Of a stretch of DNA of 64,000 nt, positions 49,161-60,300 are shown piece by piece. A model generated the notes under the pieces. The model did no database searches, was not told where the DNA came from, and was given only the letters and a program-made list of their open reading frames with translations. This DNA comes from Apteryx mantelli (taxonomy: Eukaryota; Chordata; Aves; Apterygiformes; Apterygidae): contig NC_089978.1 of the NCBI RefSeq assembly GCF_036417845.1, positions 128,618,183-128,682,182 on the forward strand. Direction: 5' to 3'. The translations under genes were made by a program, and so were the position numbers. Position 1 is the stretch's first letter. Every line of letters begins with the position of its first letter.

Positions 49161-50929
49161 GGAGTGAGCAAAGCAGCAGTCGCGGTGCAGCTTAGCACAG
49201 GCAAGAGCTGTAACCCCAGGCTGCTCTGACAGCCAAACGGGGGATTAGCAGGGAAAGCCATCCCCCCTTGCTGTTTGGGCCGGAGGACCCTCTGTCCTGG
49301 CCATTTCCTGCTCTCCAGCACTCTACCTTCCCTCCCTGACCTTTCCCTGCCCTTGAAGTGAAGGCAACAGGGAAGATTTTCACCTTGAGGGCCTGCTTTT
49401 ATTTGCTCTTACGTTTTTTGTAAAAGTTATTTATGGTCTCCCATTCATTTAATCTGATCTGTCTAGTCTGTCTCATTCCTTGGCCCTGGGCCCTGGCGTT
49501 CAGCTGGTTTTGCTCCCTGATGACAGTGGCTCGGCTAGCCGCAGGCCTGACCCTCCTCACGCTCCTGCTCACGGGATCACGCCTGCGAGCATGGCGCAGA
49601 TGGACACAGGCAACGGCCTTTGGTTGCACTCTCTTAAAAAAAAAAAGAAAAGAAAAAAATCCCTATTATCCCAGTGCGACTGGGATTTGCAACACTCTGT
49701 CTGTCCATGGCACTTCGTGGCTGGTGGATGAGGACTTGCAGCCTCCCTGTGATCAAGTATGTCTTTTAAGGACAAGGACATGTGCATGTGTGCCTGTTAA
49801 CCTCCAATATGGGCTGGCGTGCTAAAGCAAGGCTATCGTATGGGAAAGGAAACCCAGCCAGTGGATCAAGGAAGTGGTTTCTCCCAGCAGAGGCAGAAGT
49901 TAGGCCAGTGGTGTAAATTGTGTGGTAGAAACCGGGTAATGCTGCTCCAGGCTGGGCAGCCGGAGGGGGTGAATGGTGGACCCACGCACTGGAGGTGCGC
50001 TTCCTTTGCCCGCGTCCGCGCCATACTGCACTTGCACGTGCCAGCAAGGAGAGGGGCAGTGGGCAGCGCTCCTGGGCCAACCCCCCTGGCAAGCACAGCG
50101 GCGTTGTTCGCTGTGGGAGCAGCAAGAATTTGGTGGAAAAATTTGGAAGGAAGTTTTTTATGCTTGCTCACTGAGAATAGCTTATCCCTGTGCCCACCTG
50201 ATTTTTCCCCTCTCCCTTGCACCTGGGTTCGCCTCTCCACTGCCATCCTCGCTCTGCCGCTCTTGCTCTTGTGCTCCCACAGCTGCTCCTGGCTCTCTCT
50301 GTTTCCTCCATCCCTTCCTCCTCCAAGCGCAGCCTTGCTGTTCGTTCTCCCGGAGGTCAGGCTGGCTGGCAGGGCGGTGAAGGCAGGAGGAGCAAGGGGG
50401 TGCCCGTCCTCCCTGGTGGGGCCGGAGGACCTGCAGCTGTGAAATTGGTGGGCTGACGGTTTTGCATGTGAGGGACCCCCCATGTCTGCCCCCCCAGGAG
50501 TTGTCCCCATCCCCGGGGTCCCCACAGCATGGGGACGCGGCGCTGCTCTCTGAGAGGCGAGTTCGGGGGGAGCCAACTTGCGGCAGCCCTCTCATGGAGG
50601 GCACAGGCCCGGCCCCCCGTCTGCAAGTTTAATATTAGAGGCAGCCTTCCCTGCTCTGCACTGAGTGCAGGCTGAAGCTCCTGTCTCTTACACAAGTGAG
50701 TCTTTTTGACTGTTGAAATCTTGCAGTTATTTTCCATCCCGGGAAGGCTGGTGTTGCCTGGTGGGCGCCGCTGCAGCGTAGCCCTCGGTCTGTTCTTTCT
50801 CCTGCCTCTCTGGCTCCTGGGCCCCTTTTCCCTCTTCTGGGGCTGTGTGTGTGTATGTGCAGATCCCTGCCAGCATTGCTGGAGCCTGTGCCTTGGCTCC
50901 GAAATCTTAATTTGGATGTGATGAATTCA

Positions 50930-51790
50930 GACCACCAAGGCGCACATTAATTTTCCTGATGCTCGTTTATATTTTGTTGATCGGAGAAATATGTGTGATG
51001 TGGGCAGGCAGACACTGGGTTCTCGCCTTTTCTCCACCTCTTTCCATTTCTGTGGCTCTTACTATTTTATTCCTTGATCAAACAGAAAAAGCAAAGAAGA
51101 GAAAATAACCAGCACCCTCCCCCTCCCTAGCAGTAACTTTTGTTTTTGGAGGAGCAAAACGTGCTGCCAGCTTCTCACAAGTTAAGAGTTAACCTTCATC
51201 TGGCTTTAATACCCAATGGAAACGTGGCTCCCCTCCTCAGCTTGTCTTAAAGGATTAATCACATTTCTGAAGTTCACCCTTATTCCTTCTTTTTATTATT
51301 ATTTTTTAATTGAATGATGCCAAGAAATTCCAGAAGTATTAAGCATGTTCTCTGCAAATCATTTTTATGACATTGCAAAACCTCCCCTTCTCTTTTCAAC
51401 CTCCTGCCTGTTCTTCAAATCTGGGCACTGGAACACTTGCTCTCCCGACGGCCCGGCAGCCTCTCCAGTCGGCATTTGGGGGAGGTTTTTGCGCTGCCTT
51501 GCCAAGAGAGCTGGTTTTTATTTAAACTTTATAAAGGATCTTGCTTTAATCAGAAAGTCTGTTTGAGAAATTTCATGTCACTTTTCCATGACTGTGGGTG
51601 GGAGAAGCTTGGAGCCGGAGTTGTCTTTTGCTCTTGGAGAGCTGCTATATTTCCCAGAGAACAAAAACACATTTTTCTGCTCGCTGGGGCTGCCAAGGGA
51701 GGGCTGTGTGTAGTCCGCTCTCCACGAGCCCTTCTGTTTTCCCCCCACTCTCCAAACTGCCTGAGGTCACAGGCACCACATATTTGGATT
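50930..51790. promoter_or_regulatory. Candidate enhancer / conserved non-coding stretch in intron 3
   Basis: This non-repetitive stretch has dense regulatory-like words: 'ccttgatcaaac' (TCF/LEF-like palindrome TTGATCAA), 'aaaggattaatcac' (OTX/PITX-like GGATTA), 'gcacattaattttcc', 'tttttaattgaatgatgcc', and 'gactgtgggtgggag' (a two-mismatch GLI-like site). Composition is AT-moderate with no microsatellites. No coding signature is present. Function is inferred from texture and motifs only, and alignment to other amniotes would decide it. Confidence 0.3.
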
Positions 51791-53628
51791 GGTTTTGAGG
51801 GGCGACAGAGCTGTTGACAGCGCCTGGCCTTGCCGTATCATGGCGATGGATGTAACGGCTTGCCTTAGCCTGGGGTTTTGAAAAGGAAATGTGGTCTCAT
51901 CCTGATTTAGTGGCCTGCTACTCAGAAGATGTGTGCTAATGCTGCGTCCTGTGGCAGATCGGCTTTGTTGAGCCTTGACGCAATAACATAACTTATTGCT
52001 GCAAGGAGCAGAGTTGTCACTGGTGGTCGAGTGGGCTGGTGCACGGTGCTATAAAAATGCATAAGTGGGACTTTTTTCCAAGTAGGATGAAAAAATTCCA
52101 GGCAAGGATGCACAGTTTTTCCATTTCAGCTGCCAGTTGTCACTCCCCAAAACTCAGTGCCCTTTCCCTCGTTGATGGCAGGGCCCTGGCACCAATCCCC
52201 CTCCCTCCCCACACAAACTGACCCAGACAAACTTTGGGCTTGTGGGCCCTAGGAAAGATATGCCAGTGTATCCAAGAGGATTTGGCTGGACTTCTGCCAA
52301 AAAGCGATTTGGGGGCTAAACACACATTTTAGGCCACTGAGGACACCTCTGCTCGGCTTGCAAACTGAGCACCCCCAGGCTGAAATGCTCCCTGGCCTGG
52401 CAAATCCATGGGGTTTCTGCTCCTTCTTTAAAAAAAAAAAAAGGGAAAAGAAAACAAAAATCGTGCAGACCTTCCCCCAGCCCACACTGCCATTCCTGCT
52501 TCCTAAATTGACCCCACGGAGAAAACAGCCCCCTTAAAGCTGGTGCAACCAGGTACAACCATGTGCAGAGGCAAGGGCAGGGACAGCAGGTTTGTGAGGC
52601 CACTTACAGCTAGTTTTGGGAGGAGGCGGCTGTGCGGTGCAGGGCAGATGCGGACACGAAGTCAGTCTGCCCCTAGGGCTGCAGATGGGAGCCCTCAAAG
52701 CGTTTCAGTGACGGCCTCCTGCTCTTCTGGCCCAGCTGGCTGAAGCGCGCAGCTGGGAGAAAAGGGAGAGTGAAGGGGAAGGGGCTGAGCTTGGAGGAGC
52801 TTGAGCCTGGGAAAACATCCCCCCTTTTTGATGGACTTCCCAAATGGACCAGCCAGCAGACAGGCGCAGGTGCCTGGTTAGATGCCTCCCCTGCTGAAAC
52901 CCCATCTGTTCCTCCTGGTCTGCTATTCTCATTTATCTCTTTTTTTCTTTTTTTAAAAAGCCCCCTTGACTGGCAGTCTCACCCCCAGAATGCGGTGCGA
53001 AAGCAGGGGACCCGCTAGCCATCAAACAAACTGCGCCAAAGTAGCTCCCGTCTGCTCAGGGAAGGTCTCTGGCCCCTTGCCTCCCATTACCTTGAAAAAC
53101 CATTTTAGTTTTTGTGAGCAAACCTGCTGAAGGAGACTGCTCACCACCCCCTGGTTTTACTTGCAGTCCTCTCGCTCTTTGAACTGGGGTGCAGGCACTG
53201 TTCAGACATACTAAAACTCTAGTGGTTAACCAGTCTTTGCCTGTAAAATATTTGGCTGCAGCAAGAATTCCTTGCGTGGAGATATCAATTGTTCAGGCAG
53301 TGGGAGAGTTGGAAGCCGAACTTTAGGTCTGCAAAACACATGCTGAGAACGACGCTTTTCCTGCTCACGTTCCTTCTCCTGCACTTGCCTTTCAGAACAG
53401 GTATTTCCCATTTGCTAGTCAAAATAAGTCATTTGGGGGTCTTTTGCTTCTAAACTTTATTGCCTGATCCTCCCAAATTTTGTTTGTCTTCACTGTTGTC
53501 TGCCTTTTGATGCTAGTTTTATAATTTGGTTTCTCTGGAAGGTTTCTGAGGAGGTTTTCTGGCTCTCTGGAGCCAAAGCCGGGGTGCTGAGTCAGCCTGT
53601 GAGATGCTGTCCTTTGCTCTCTTTACAG

Positions 53629-53775
53629 ATCTCAAAGATTTCAAGTTTGATGGCCAGCATGTGATCGAAGTGGATGAGGGGAACACGGCTGTGATTGCCT
53701 GTGATCTGCCTGAAAGCCACCCCAAGGCTCAGGTCCGCTACAGCGTGAAGCACGAGTGGCTGGAGGCATCCCGAG
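53629..53775 (+). CDS. BOC: BOC coding exon 4: Ig domain 2, N-terminal half (residues 126-175)
   Basis: The exon is 147 bases, phase 1-1. The acceptor is 'tttgctctctttacag'; the donor is GAG followed by GTGAGC at 53776. It encodes LKDFKFDGQ then HVIEVDEGNTAVIAC with the first Ig2 cysteine (Cys150), and the family-specific LPESHPKAQVRYSVK. The usual core Trp position appears to be Tyr163, with Trp169 close by, as in human BOC. Exons 4 and 5 together make Ig2, so each alone would leave half a domain. The sequence is nearly identical to mammalian BOC, showing strong constraint. Confidence 0.95.
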
Positions 53776-54405
53776 GTGAGCCGCCAGCGGGGATGAGCAC
53801 CAGGAGGGCTTCTCCCTCTCATCCTTCTCCCTCAGCCCTCAGCTTTACCCTTTCCTAGCAGCAATAACTTTCTCTGTCTGCTGCCTCCTTTCTTCTGTTC
53901 CCTTTGCACTGACCTGAGCACAAGTTATTTTAGAGCCTCTGCCAGGTCTCGCTGGTGTCCCCCACTACCTATGCCTGGGGAGCCACATTTAACACCAGCT
54001 CATGAAAGGGGAGAGGAGGCAGAATTGGCTAATACACCATGTTGCTCTTCATTGGGCTTCTTCGTTTGTTCATGAAGTATTCCTCTAGTCCAGTCCCTCA
54101 ATAAAGATTACTCTGACTCTGAATTTGGGGGAATTTTTTAAATTTGGATCTGAATTTTGCAGCATCACTCCATTTGTTGCATGTACATATGACAAGTTTT
54201 TCTTCATGTGAGGCTCCGTTCCTTCCCCTGTTGCTTCATTGCTCCCCCCTCCCAGTGCTGGAACCAGAAGGGGTCATTTCACTGCTGTCAGTATTATCCT
54301 GTTCTTTTCTCCCTTCCCATTTGCCTACGTTTTCCTTCAGGGCACTGCGTTGTTTCTGGTCTGTGATCTTATGCCCACACACCATCTCCTCTTCTCTCCC
54401 TATAG
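53776..54405 (+). other. BOC: BOC intron 4 (630 bases)
   Basis: The intron is GT-AG with an acceptor tract 'ctcttctctccctatag'. Nothing else is recognised. Confidence 0.85.
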
Positions 54406-54549
54406 ACAACTACCTTATCATGCCATCCGGGAACCTTCAAATCGTCAATGCCAGCCAAGAGGATGAGGGAACTTATAAATGTGCTGCCTACAACCCTGTG
54501 ACTCAGGAGGTGAAAACCTCGGTCTCCAGTGAGAGGCTCCGTGTAAGAC
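54406..54549 (+). CDS. BOC: BOC coding exon 5: Ig domain 2, C-terminal half (residues 175-223)
   Basis: The exon is 144 bases, phase 1-1. It encodes [20 protein letters not shown] then [12 protein letters not shown], with the second Ig2 cysteine at Cys200, the Asp-Glu-Gly-x-Tyr-x-Cys signature and an N189-A-S sequon. The exon ends RLRVR plus the first base of an Arg codon, followed by GTAAGC at 54550. Residue 175 is Asp here versus Gly in human BOC, created across the exon 4/5 junction. The continuation into exon 6 reads RSTAEAARIIYPP as in human BOC, confirming the join. Confidence 0.95.
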
Positions 54550-54879
54550 GTAAGCCGTCTCCTTTTGCTGCACGTCCTCCTTAGTGCTTCGAGCCCTGGG
54601 AACACATACCAGTGCTATTCCAGCTGGTTTTCTGTGTGAATTGACATTATCAGCTGCTGGGAAAACTCTGTTCCAGCAGCAGAAGGCTATGAGGTCTGCT
54701 CCCCAGGGTTTGTGTGTGCAACCCCTGGGATTACTGTACCTCCTCAGGGGTTGCACACACATACCAGTGCAGGGGAATAGCATTAACCCTACCATTTCCC
54801 CTACCTGGACTCTGTAAAGGGCACTTTCCCATTGACCACCTTCCTTCCCACCCACCTCCCTTCCTCCTCTCCTCACCAG
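54550..54879 (+). other. BOC: BOC intron 5 (330 bases) with a hairpin
   Basis: This is the shortest intron in the window. It holds a perfect inverted repeat (54711-54761) and a 14-base direct repeat, ACACATACCAGTGC, at 54602-54615 and 54757-54770. The acceptor is 'tcctcctctcctcaccag'. Confidence 0.85.
54711..54761 (+). repeat. 17-bp perfect inverted repeat (hairpin) in intron 5
   Basis: The left arm TGTGTGTGCAACCCCTG (54711-54727) is exactly complementary to the right arm CAGGGGTTGCACACACA (54745-54761) across a 17-base loop. One G-T and one G-C pair can extend the stem inward. It lies about 120 bases before exon 6. Confidence 0.95.
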
Positions 54880-55173
54880 GCTCCACAGCGGAGGCAGCTC
54901 GAATAATCTACCCGCCTGAAGCTCAGACCATCATTGTCACCAAAGGCCAAAGCCTCATCTTGGAGTGCGTGGCCAGTGGGAACCCACCTCCACAGGTCAC
55001 CTGGGCCAAAGACGGTTCCAGCGTCTCCGCATACAATAAGACGCGGTTCCTGCTCAGCAACCTCCTGATTGACACCACGAGTGAGGAGGACTCCGGGACC
55101 TACAGCTGCATGGCTGACAATGGGGTTGGTGAGGCTGGAGCCGCATTCATCTTCTACAACGTGCAGGTGTTTG
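54880..55173 (+). CDS. BOC: BOC coding exon 6: Ig domain 3 (residues 223-321)
   Basis: This 294-base phase 1-1 exon encodes one whole Ig domain. It starts STAEAARIIYPPEAQTIIVT, with Cys252 (LILEC), Trp264 (VTWAKDG) and Cys299 (SGTYSC), plus an N275-K-T sequon. It ends in FYNVQVF followed by GTGAGT at 55174. It matches human BOC almost residue for residue (ILECVASG, KTRFLLSNLLIDTTSEEDSG). The exon could be skipped without a frameshift. Ig domains of BOC/CDON act in cell-cell adhesion and cis interactions; Hedgehog binding maps to the FnIII part. Confidence 0.96.
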
Positions 55174-56013
55174 GTGAGTGCTGCGGTAGCCCTCGCTCGC
55201 CTTGTTCCAGGAAGGGCTTGGACTTTCTCCGCTATGTTCAGGGGAAAATACTAGTGCTGCTCTACTATTTCTCTCCCTGAACAAACCATAATGCAAGGAA
55301 AACCCCTACCTGAGGTTCCAGTTTCTAGGATATAAGACAAATCCTTCCTTGAGGATGCTGGTTCCTCCATCCTGGCAACCCACCATGAATGGGAGATGAT
55401 GGATCCCCTCTTTCCTCTGGGCAATCCCTTCTCTTATCATTTGTGTCATTGGGTTTTCACTAACACTCACTGGTGCAGGACTTAGCTGCTGCTTAGACAT
55501 ATTTGACATTGCCATAGGGGACATGTCAGGGAGTGTCTTGCTCTCTGCTCTGCTCTGCTCTGTAGGGAAGCTCTCTGTGGGGTGGGAAATGTAAGGGACA
55601 GTATACCTTAGATATTTCCACCACACATTTTTCCCCCTCTGACAAGCATTAGGGAAGATATGCCTATGTTTTGTTGGAGTGCATGTCGTCCAGGTGCTTC
55701 TCTGTTGTTGGCACAAGCACAACTTTTGCAGGATGGTGTTTCAGCTAAGAAAAATGGGATTTTTATGTGCCTTCTGTCACCATGAGACTGAGAGAAGCAG
55801 CTGGCCTTGGACCTCTCCTTGTGGCTCACATGGATGCTGAAGGGGAGGAGTAACAAAGCAGACCCCTGTGGGCCTTTGTAAAGGGAGCAGGACTGGGAGG
55901 GCTGAAGATCCGTGCCTTCGCCCTCGTCCCTGCCAGAGAGGATAGTCCAAAGTCATAAGCGTGCTGTGCTGCTTGCAAAGTGGTGCTCAGCAGCTATATT
56001 TTTCCCCACACAG
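55174..56013 (+). other. BOC: BOC intron 6 (840 bases)
   Basis: GT-AG intron with the acceptor 'tatttttccccacacag'. A short CTCTG pentamer repeat of about four units occurs near 55541-55562. Nothing else is recognised. Confidence 0.85.
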
Positions 56014-56286
56014 AGCCCCCAGAGGTCACTATGGAGCTGTCCCAGGAAATCATTCCCTGGGGCCAGAGTGCGAAGTTCACCTGCGAGGTGCAAGGGAACC
56101 CCCAGCCCTCCGTCATGTGGCTGCGCAACGCCATACCCCTCTCCTCCAGCCACCGGCTCCGGCTGTCCCGCAGGGCACTGCGGCTGTTCAGCGTAGGGCC
56201 TGAGGATGATGGCATATATCAGTGCATGGCAGAAAACGAGGTCGGCAGTGCACAAGCCATGGTGCAACTGAGGACAGCCCGGCCGG
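56014..56286 (+). CDS. BOC: BOC coding exon 7: Ig domain 4 (residues 321-412)
   Basis: This 273-base phase 1-1 exon encodes EPPEVTMELSQEIIPWGQSA, then Cys344 (KFTC), Trp356 (VMWLRN), the RRALRLFSVGPEDDG stretch and Cys391 (IYQCMAENEVGSA). It closely follows human BOC Ig4. It ends LRTARP plus one base, then GTAAGT at 56287. This is the fourth and last Ig domain; CDON would have five. The Arg-rich strand (RLRLSRRALR) is a family feature. No sequon is obvious here. Confidence 0.96.
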
Positions 56287-56999
56287 GTAAGTCTGTACCC
56301 AGTCCCTTTCTCCAAGCTCGTGACTGTTCAATCACAGAGCCTAATGCACAGGGAAGGACCAGAGAGGAGCAGGAGAAGAAAGTCTGTGTGTAACCCTTGT
56401 GCTTGTGTTGGAGCTGCCATGTTCTTCCTTCCCTTTCACCGTACAGTCCTAGGGTTTCTCTGACTGGAATCTCTGTATCTCCTTGTAGGAACAGATGATA
56501 GCAATGCCATGTGTGCATACCTGAGCTAGCTCTACATGATAGGCAAAGGACATCTGGGTGTAGTGCCTTACCTCTTGACTTATTCAGCTCTCTGTACCTG
56601 AGTTTGCACTGAGCAAGAGCTTAAACACTGATGTGAGTGGACACACCTGGGGTAAAAGAGGTGCCATCTGTTTACTTGGTCTGTGCTGAGCCTATTCTAA
56701 GAATGGCTTCAGAGGGGTAGGAAGCTCCATGTAGCCAAGGGCTGTTTTGAAAGATGCCTCAAAGAGGCATGTTACATTTGTACTGGGAGAAGGAGAGCCT
56801 GTTTCCAACACCTTTTCAAGTGGCACAGCAGCCAGCACTGCCTGGGACCCAATACCTCTAAGGTACCTGTGGTGGTGGGCACCTTCAGGCCTCTGAGAGG
56901 ATTAATTTAAGGGGCTTCTCATTGCTCTGCCTTCACTGCAGACTGGAACTGGCATTTGCCCTGCCTACCCCACTCATTCACTTTGGGCGTCTTTTTCAG
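56287..56999 (+). other. BOC: BOC intron 7 (713 bases)
   Basis: GT-AG intron, with acceptor 'gggcgtctttttcag'. No feature is recognised inside. Confidence 0.85.
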
Positions 57000-57298
57000 G
57001 AACTACCCTGAACCCTGGGCGAGATGCCTGGTTGAGCTCAGCTCAGCCTCCGACACCACCTTCCAGGGACAATGCTCTAAAGCTGCCCCTGGATAAAGCT
57101 GGACTGCCAAAGCCTGAGACGACCCCTCTGGCAGCATCTCCACAGTGCGCAGCCAACAGAGAGTCCGTGTCTCCAGCTGAGGCCCCCATCATTCTCAGTT
57201 CTCCCCGGACATCCAAGACAGACAGCTATGATCTGGTGTGGAGACCTCGTCCTGACAGCAGAGCCCCCATCCTCTATTACGTGGTGAAGCATCGCAAG
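57000..57298 (+). CDS. BOC: BOC coding exon 8: Pro/Ser/Thr-rich linker and first half of FnIII-1 (residues 412-511)
   Basis: The exon is 299 bases, phase 1-0. The first 60 residues (412-471) form a low-complexity Pro/Ser/Thr-rich linker that has diverged from mammals and is probably flexible and O-glycosylated. FnIII-1 then starts with APIILSSPRTSKTDSYDLVW (Trp492) and runs to ILYYVVKHRK, as in human BOC. The loop WRPRPDSRAP is about two residues shorter than human. The exon end AAG is followed by GTATCG at 57299, a poor donor (non-consensus at +4 and +5), but the join to exon 9 (KHRK-QVTN) exactly matches human BOC. Confidence 0.93.
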
Positions 57299-59639
57299 GT
57301 ATCGCTGTTTTGCCTGCTCCCATCTTTCCTCAGCACCCATTCCACAGGAAGTCTGGTGGCCTTGTTGCCTGTTTGCACACCCCATGGGCAAACATGGGGC
57401 ATGGGCACCCATTGGTCACTGGTGGCGCTGGTTGGTGCGACATCCTCAGCTGCAGCCTCAGTCCACTGAGGTATGAGGAGGGCAGGCTGCGAGAAGTTTG
57501 TTGAGCTCTCCAAGAGCAGTGCCAAGAGCAGCATATGTGTCTGCATGAGCGTGCAGAGGGTATATGCACATCCATGTGTATTTCCAGCTTAAAAGGCTTC
57601 CACTTCCAATTCCCAGCTGTGGACTTGCACAGCCAGGAAGTCCTGAGGGCAGGCTGTGCAGTGACTTACTCTGTAACACTCTTGTCTTGGCTGACTTTCA
57701 CAGTGGCATGAGCCACCAGGAGTGGGGGGACATGTCTCCCTTGAAAGGCTCAGGCTGCAGGATGCAGAGCAGCAGCCTCTCCCAGCTGCACATACCTGCC
57801 TTGCTAAATGAAGGACGCTGCTCAGCAGCGCTGAAGCCCCCATGCTCAGTGATGATGAGGAGCAGGCAGAGAGCTGTTATAGCAATGCTAAATCTTCAGG
57901 GGGGGTCCTAAGCCACCTGTTTCTCAGGGTTTTATTCTAGAAGATGAAAGACTGTGCTGTCAAGCATGTCTCTCAGCTGATGGCGCAGAGCAAGCCCCTG
58001 GTGCACCAACAAGCAGCCCTGCCAGGCCTTGGGGTTCCTGCCCTTCGCCTGCGCTTCTCAGCATGGTGGGCAGACTTCACACAGGGCTGCAGCCCAGTGG
58101 TTGTTCTAAAATATCAAAGCACCATTGAGGTAAAAATTCTGCTTTCAAGGTGTAGAGCATCTCTTCTCATTTTGCTGGGGATTTGGGGGGGAAAAAAGAG
58201 CTTGGATTTATTTGTATTTCTTTTGGGTATGCAGGAGTTGCAATTGAGTGTTAAGTTTTGTTTTGGGGTTCAAGTACATTCCAGATCTGGTATGTTTTGG
58301 ATTCCCAGCCACTGCAAGGCACCATTTTCAATTATATATGTATCTATTTTCCTGGAATTTTTTGAGTTCATGAACATATTTGTTATAATAGGAGGCTTTT
58401 ATAACCCCCACACACATCCTTGATTTCTTTCTAAACAAAACTTAAACTGAGGGTTTCAGCTAACCATCTCTTTAAAGAGCCCTTTGAAACAAAGACATGA
58501 GATGCCGACACAGGCAACTTTAAATAAAAAAACAAAAAATGCCAAAAGCCGCATCAGACTATTGGGTCTATTTGTCTGCCAGAAAGAGATGTGTCCCCCA
58601 ATAGCATATCATGTAACAACTAATTCTGCATATGATCTTAACTTGCATACTAGAGTTTGACCATATTTTGTTTGTTTTTCAGTGCTTCACCTGGAAGGGG
58701 CTGTAGGGCAGTGGAAGGTCACCATGGGTCACTGCAGTTTGCAGTAATATGTTTTCAGTGTAGTCCAAATTCTCAGCTGGAGACTCTTTCTTGGGAGACT
58801 TAAAGATTGTATGGGAAGGGTTTAGTCCCAATAACCCTTAAACTTGTTTAGAAAGAGTGTCTTTCCATCAGAGATGCTTAGAATCAAGTTATATAGTGAT
58901 CTGGGTTTAACATCTCTGACTGGAACTGCGTGTGTGTAGAGAGGGAAGGAATCAATTCAGCCACAAAAGAAAAGGCTCTTTGTGTGAAAGATGGCTAAGG
59001 AAAGCAAAACCTACTGACAGAAGACTTAAATTTGTACTGTGCATGGGTCTCTCTCTCCTCTGGAAAATATCTCAGGATGTTTCTTTTCCCTACTCCTACA
59101 CTGCCCCTAAAATCTCAACAGCCTGCGAGCAGTCAGATGCTACACAGCCATTATCTTTGTTTCTTAAGAATTTCTCTTTTTCCTGGATATTAGCAGTCTT
59201 TAGAGCTCCCCTCCTTGGCCTCACAACTCTACAGGCTCAGGAATAAAAATAAAACTGGGCAGGCATTAATCAGTCAGTGTCAAATGCTTGGAGAAGATAG
59301 ATAAATGATACAGCAGAGTCTTGGCATTTCCGTTTTGTTGCGTTGCCTGCCATTGCTAATGCTCCTTTCGGCACTGGGTCACTTCGGTGTCCTGCATGTT
59401 TGCCTGCAAAAATATTATCCTTGCAGCTGGGGAGAAAGAGGAGGGTCCCACCTTCCTTCCCCCTCTGTTTGGGGCATCAGGACATCATTGAAAAATGAAC
59501 TGTTTCCAAGCCTTTCTGGCAGCCACAGACATACATGGTCTATTCCCTGCTTAAACATTAGGGTTCCTCAGTTAAGCCAGGAAATGCCGGAGGGAAGGCC
59601 TCATAGACTTAACTCTGCGTACCTCGAAGTGTCCTGGGC

Positions 59640-59720
59640 TAGGATGCAGCTTCCCAAAATCCCACAGTAAAATCTGAAATGGCACAGCCTAAGAAGGGGT
59701 TGAACCCTCCCTCCCGCCCC
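59640..59720 (-). mobile_element. MIR/CORE-SINE-like fragment (antisense) in intron 8
   Basis: The run 'ttcccaaaatcccacagtaa', 'aatctgaaatggcacagcct' and 'aagaaggggttgaaccctcc' follows the antisense MIR body: cccaaggtcacacagtaagt, ggcagagcc, ggattgaacccagg. It is a partial, diverged copy. Confidence 0.5.
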
Positions 59721-60164
59721 CCAAGGCAAAGAAATGAGAGCACCAGGGAGACGGTCAGCCTCCCCCTCCAATAAAGCTAGCCAATTAACAGAGTAGGCAC
59801 TATATAACTGGATAAAAAGCCATTATTCAAGTGATTTAGGTCCAGATCACCAAAGTGGTTTCCAGGCACCTCATTCCATAGAAGTGGGCAGCTCAGGGTT
59901 TAGGCAGTAGGAGAGATTTGGCTCCTAAACCAACTAGATCCTTTGGCTAACTCTGCCTTTTGTGAACATAACTGCTCCAGAGCTATATGCACTGCTGCAT
60001 GTATTGAGGAACAGTGATAGCAGAGGGGAGCAGCAGATAAAGCAGGGGTGAATGAACCTCTGAGACAGCTAGGGGTCAAGAAAATACCCCTATGCTTGGT
60101 GACTTGTCCTGTTTATACCTGAATCCCTCAGCTTTGTAAAAACAGGCTGGAAAAATCTCCCTCC

Positions 60165-60260
60165 TTTGCAGAAGGGGAACGGACATCAAGGCAGGGAATT
60201 TAGCCCAGTTGCTACAACCTGTAATGCAAGTTTCAGAGCTTGGTACAGGCAAGAAGCCAA
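60165..60260 (-). mobile_element. Possible MIR-like fragment beside exon 9
   Basis: The order 'cagaaggggaacggacatca', 'aggcagggaatttagcccag' and 'gcaagtttcagagctt' loosely parallels an antisense MIR (cagatggggaactgaggcacagag, ttaagtgacttgccc, ggcagagcc). It is weak. If real, the SINE lies within 45 bases of exon 9. Confidence 0.3.
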
Positions 60261-60300
60261 GCTCACCCCCAGCTTTGCAATATGTGCATTGGTCCTTCAG

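Larger units (their letters stand above)
44884..53628 (+). other. BOC: BOC intron 3 (8.7 kb)
   Basis: This is the second-longest intron in the window. It contains a C15 run, GC-rich patches near 49.0 and 50.4 kb and an enhancer-like stretch at 50.9-51.8 kb. No embedded gene is seen. Several open frames of 100-240 codons occur in the GC-rich 48.6-50.7 kb part on both strands, but they overlap each other and show no domain. Confidence 0.85.
57299..60300 (+). other. BOC: BOC intron 8 (3.0 kb)
   Basis: This intron separates the two halves of FnIII-1. It has a weak donor (GTATCG) and a modest pyrimidine tract before a CAGCAG acceptor. It contains one clear and one possible MIR-like SINE fragment near its 3' end. 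A region near 58.55-58.65 kb ('cagactattgggtctatttg') could be part of a further CR1-like element, but that is too weak to call. Nothing else is recognised. Confidence 0.8.

Noticed and set aside
49866..50576. 236-codon minus-strand open frame in intron 3
   Set aside because: It lies in GC-rich DNA with four overlapping open frames on the other strand and has no domain signature.
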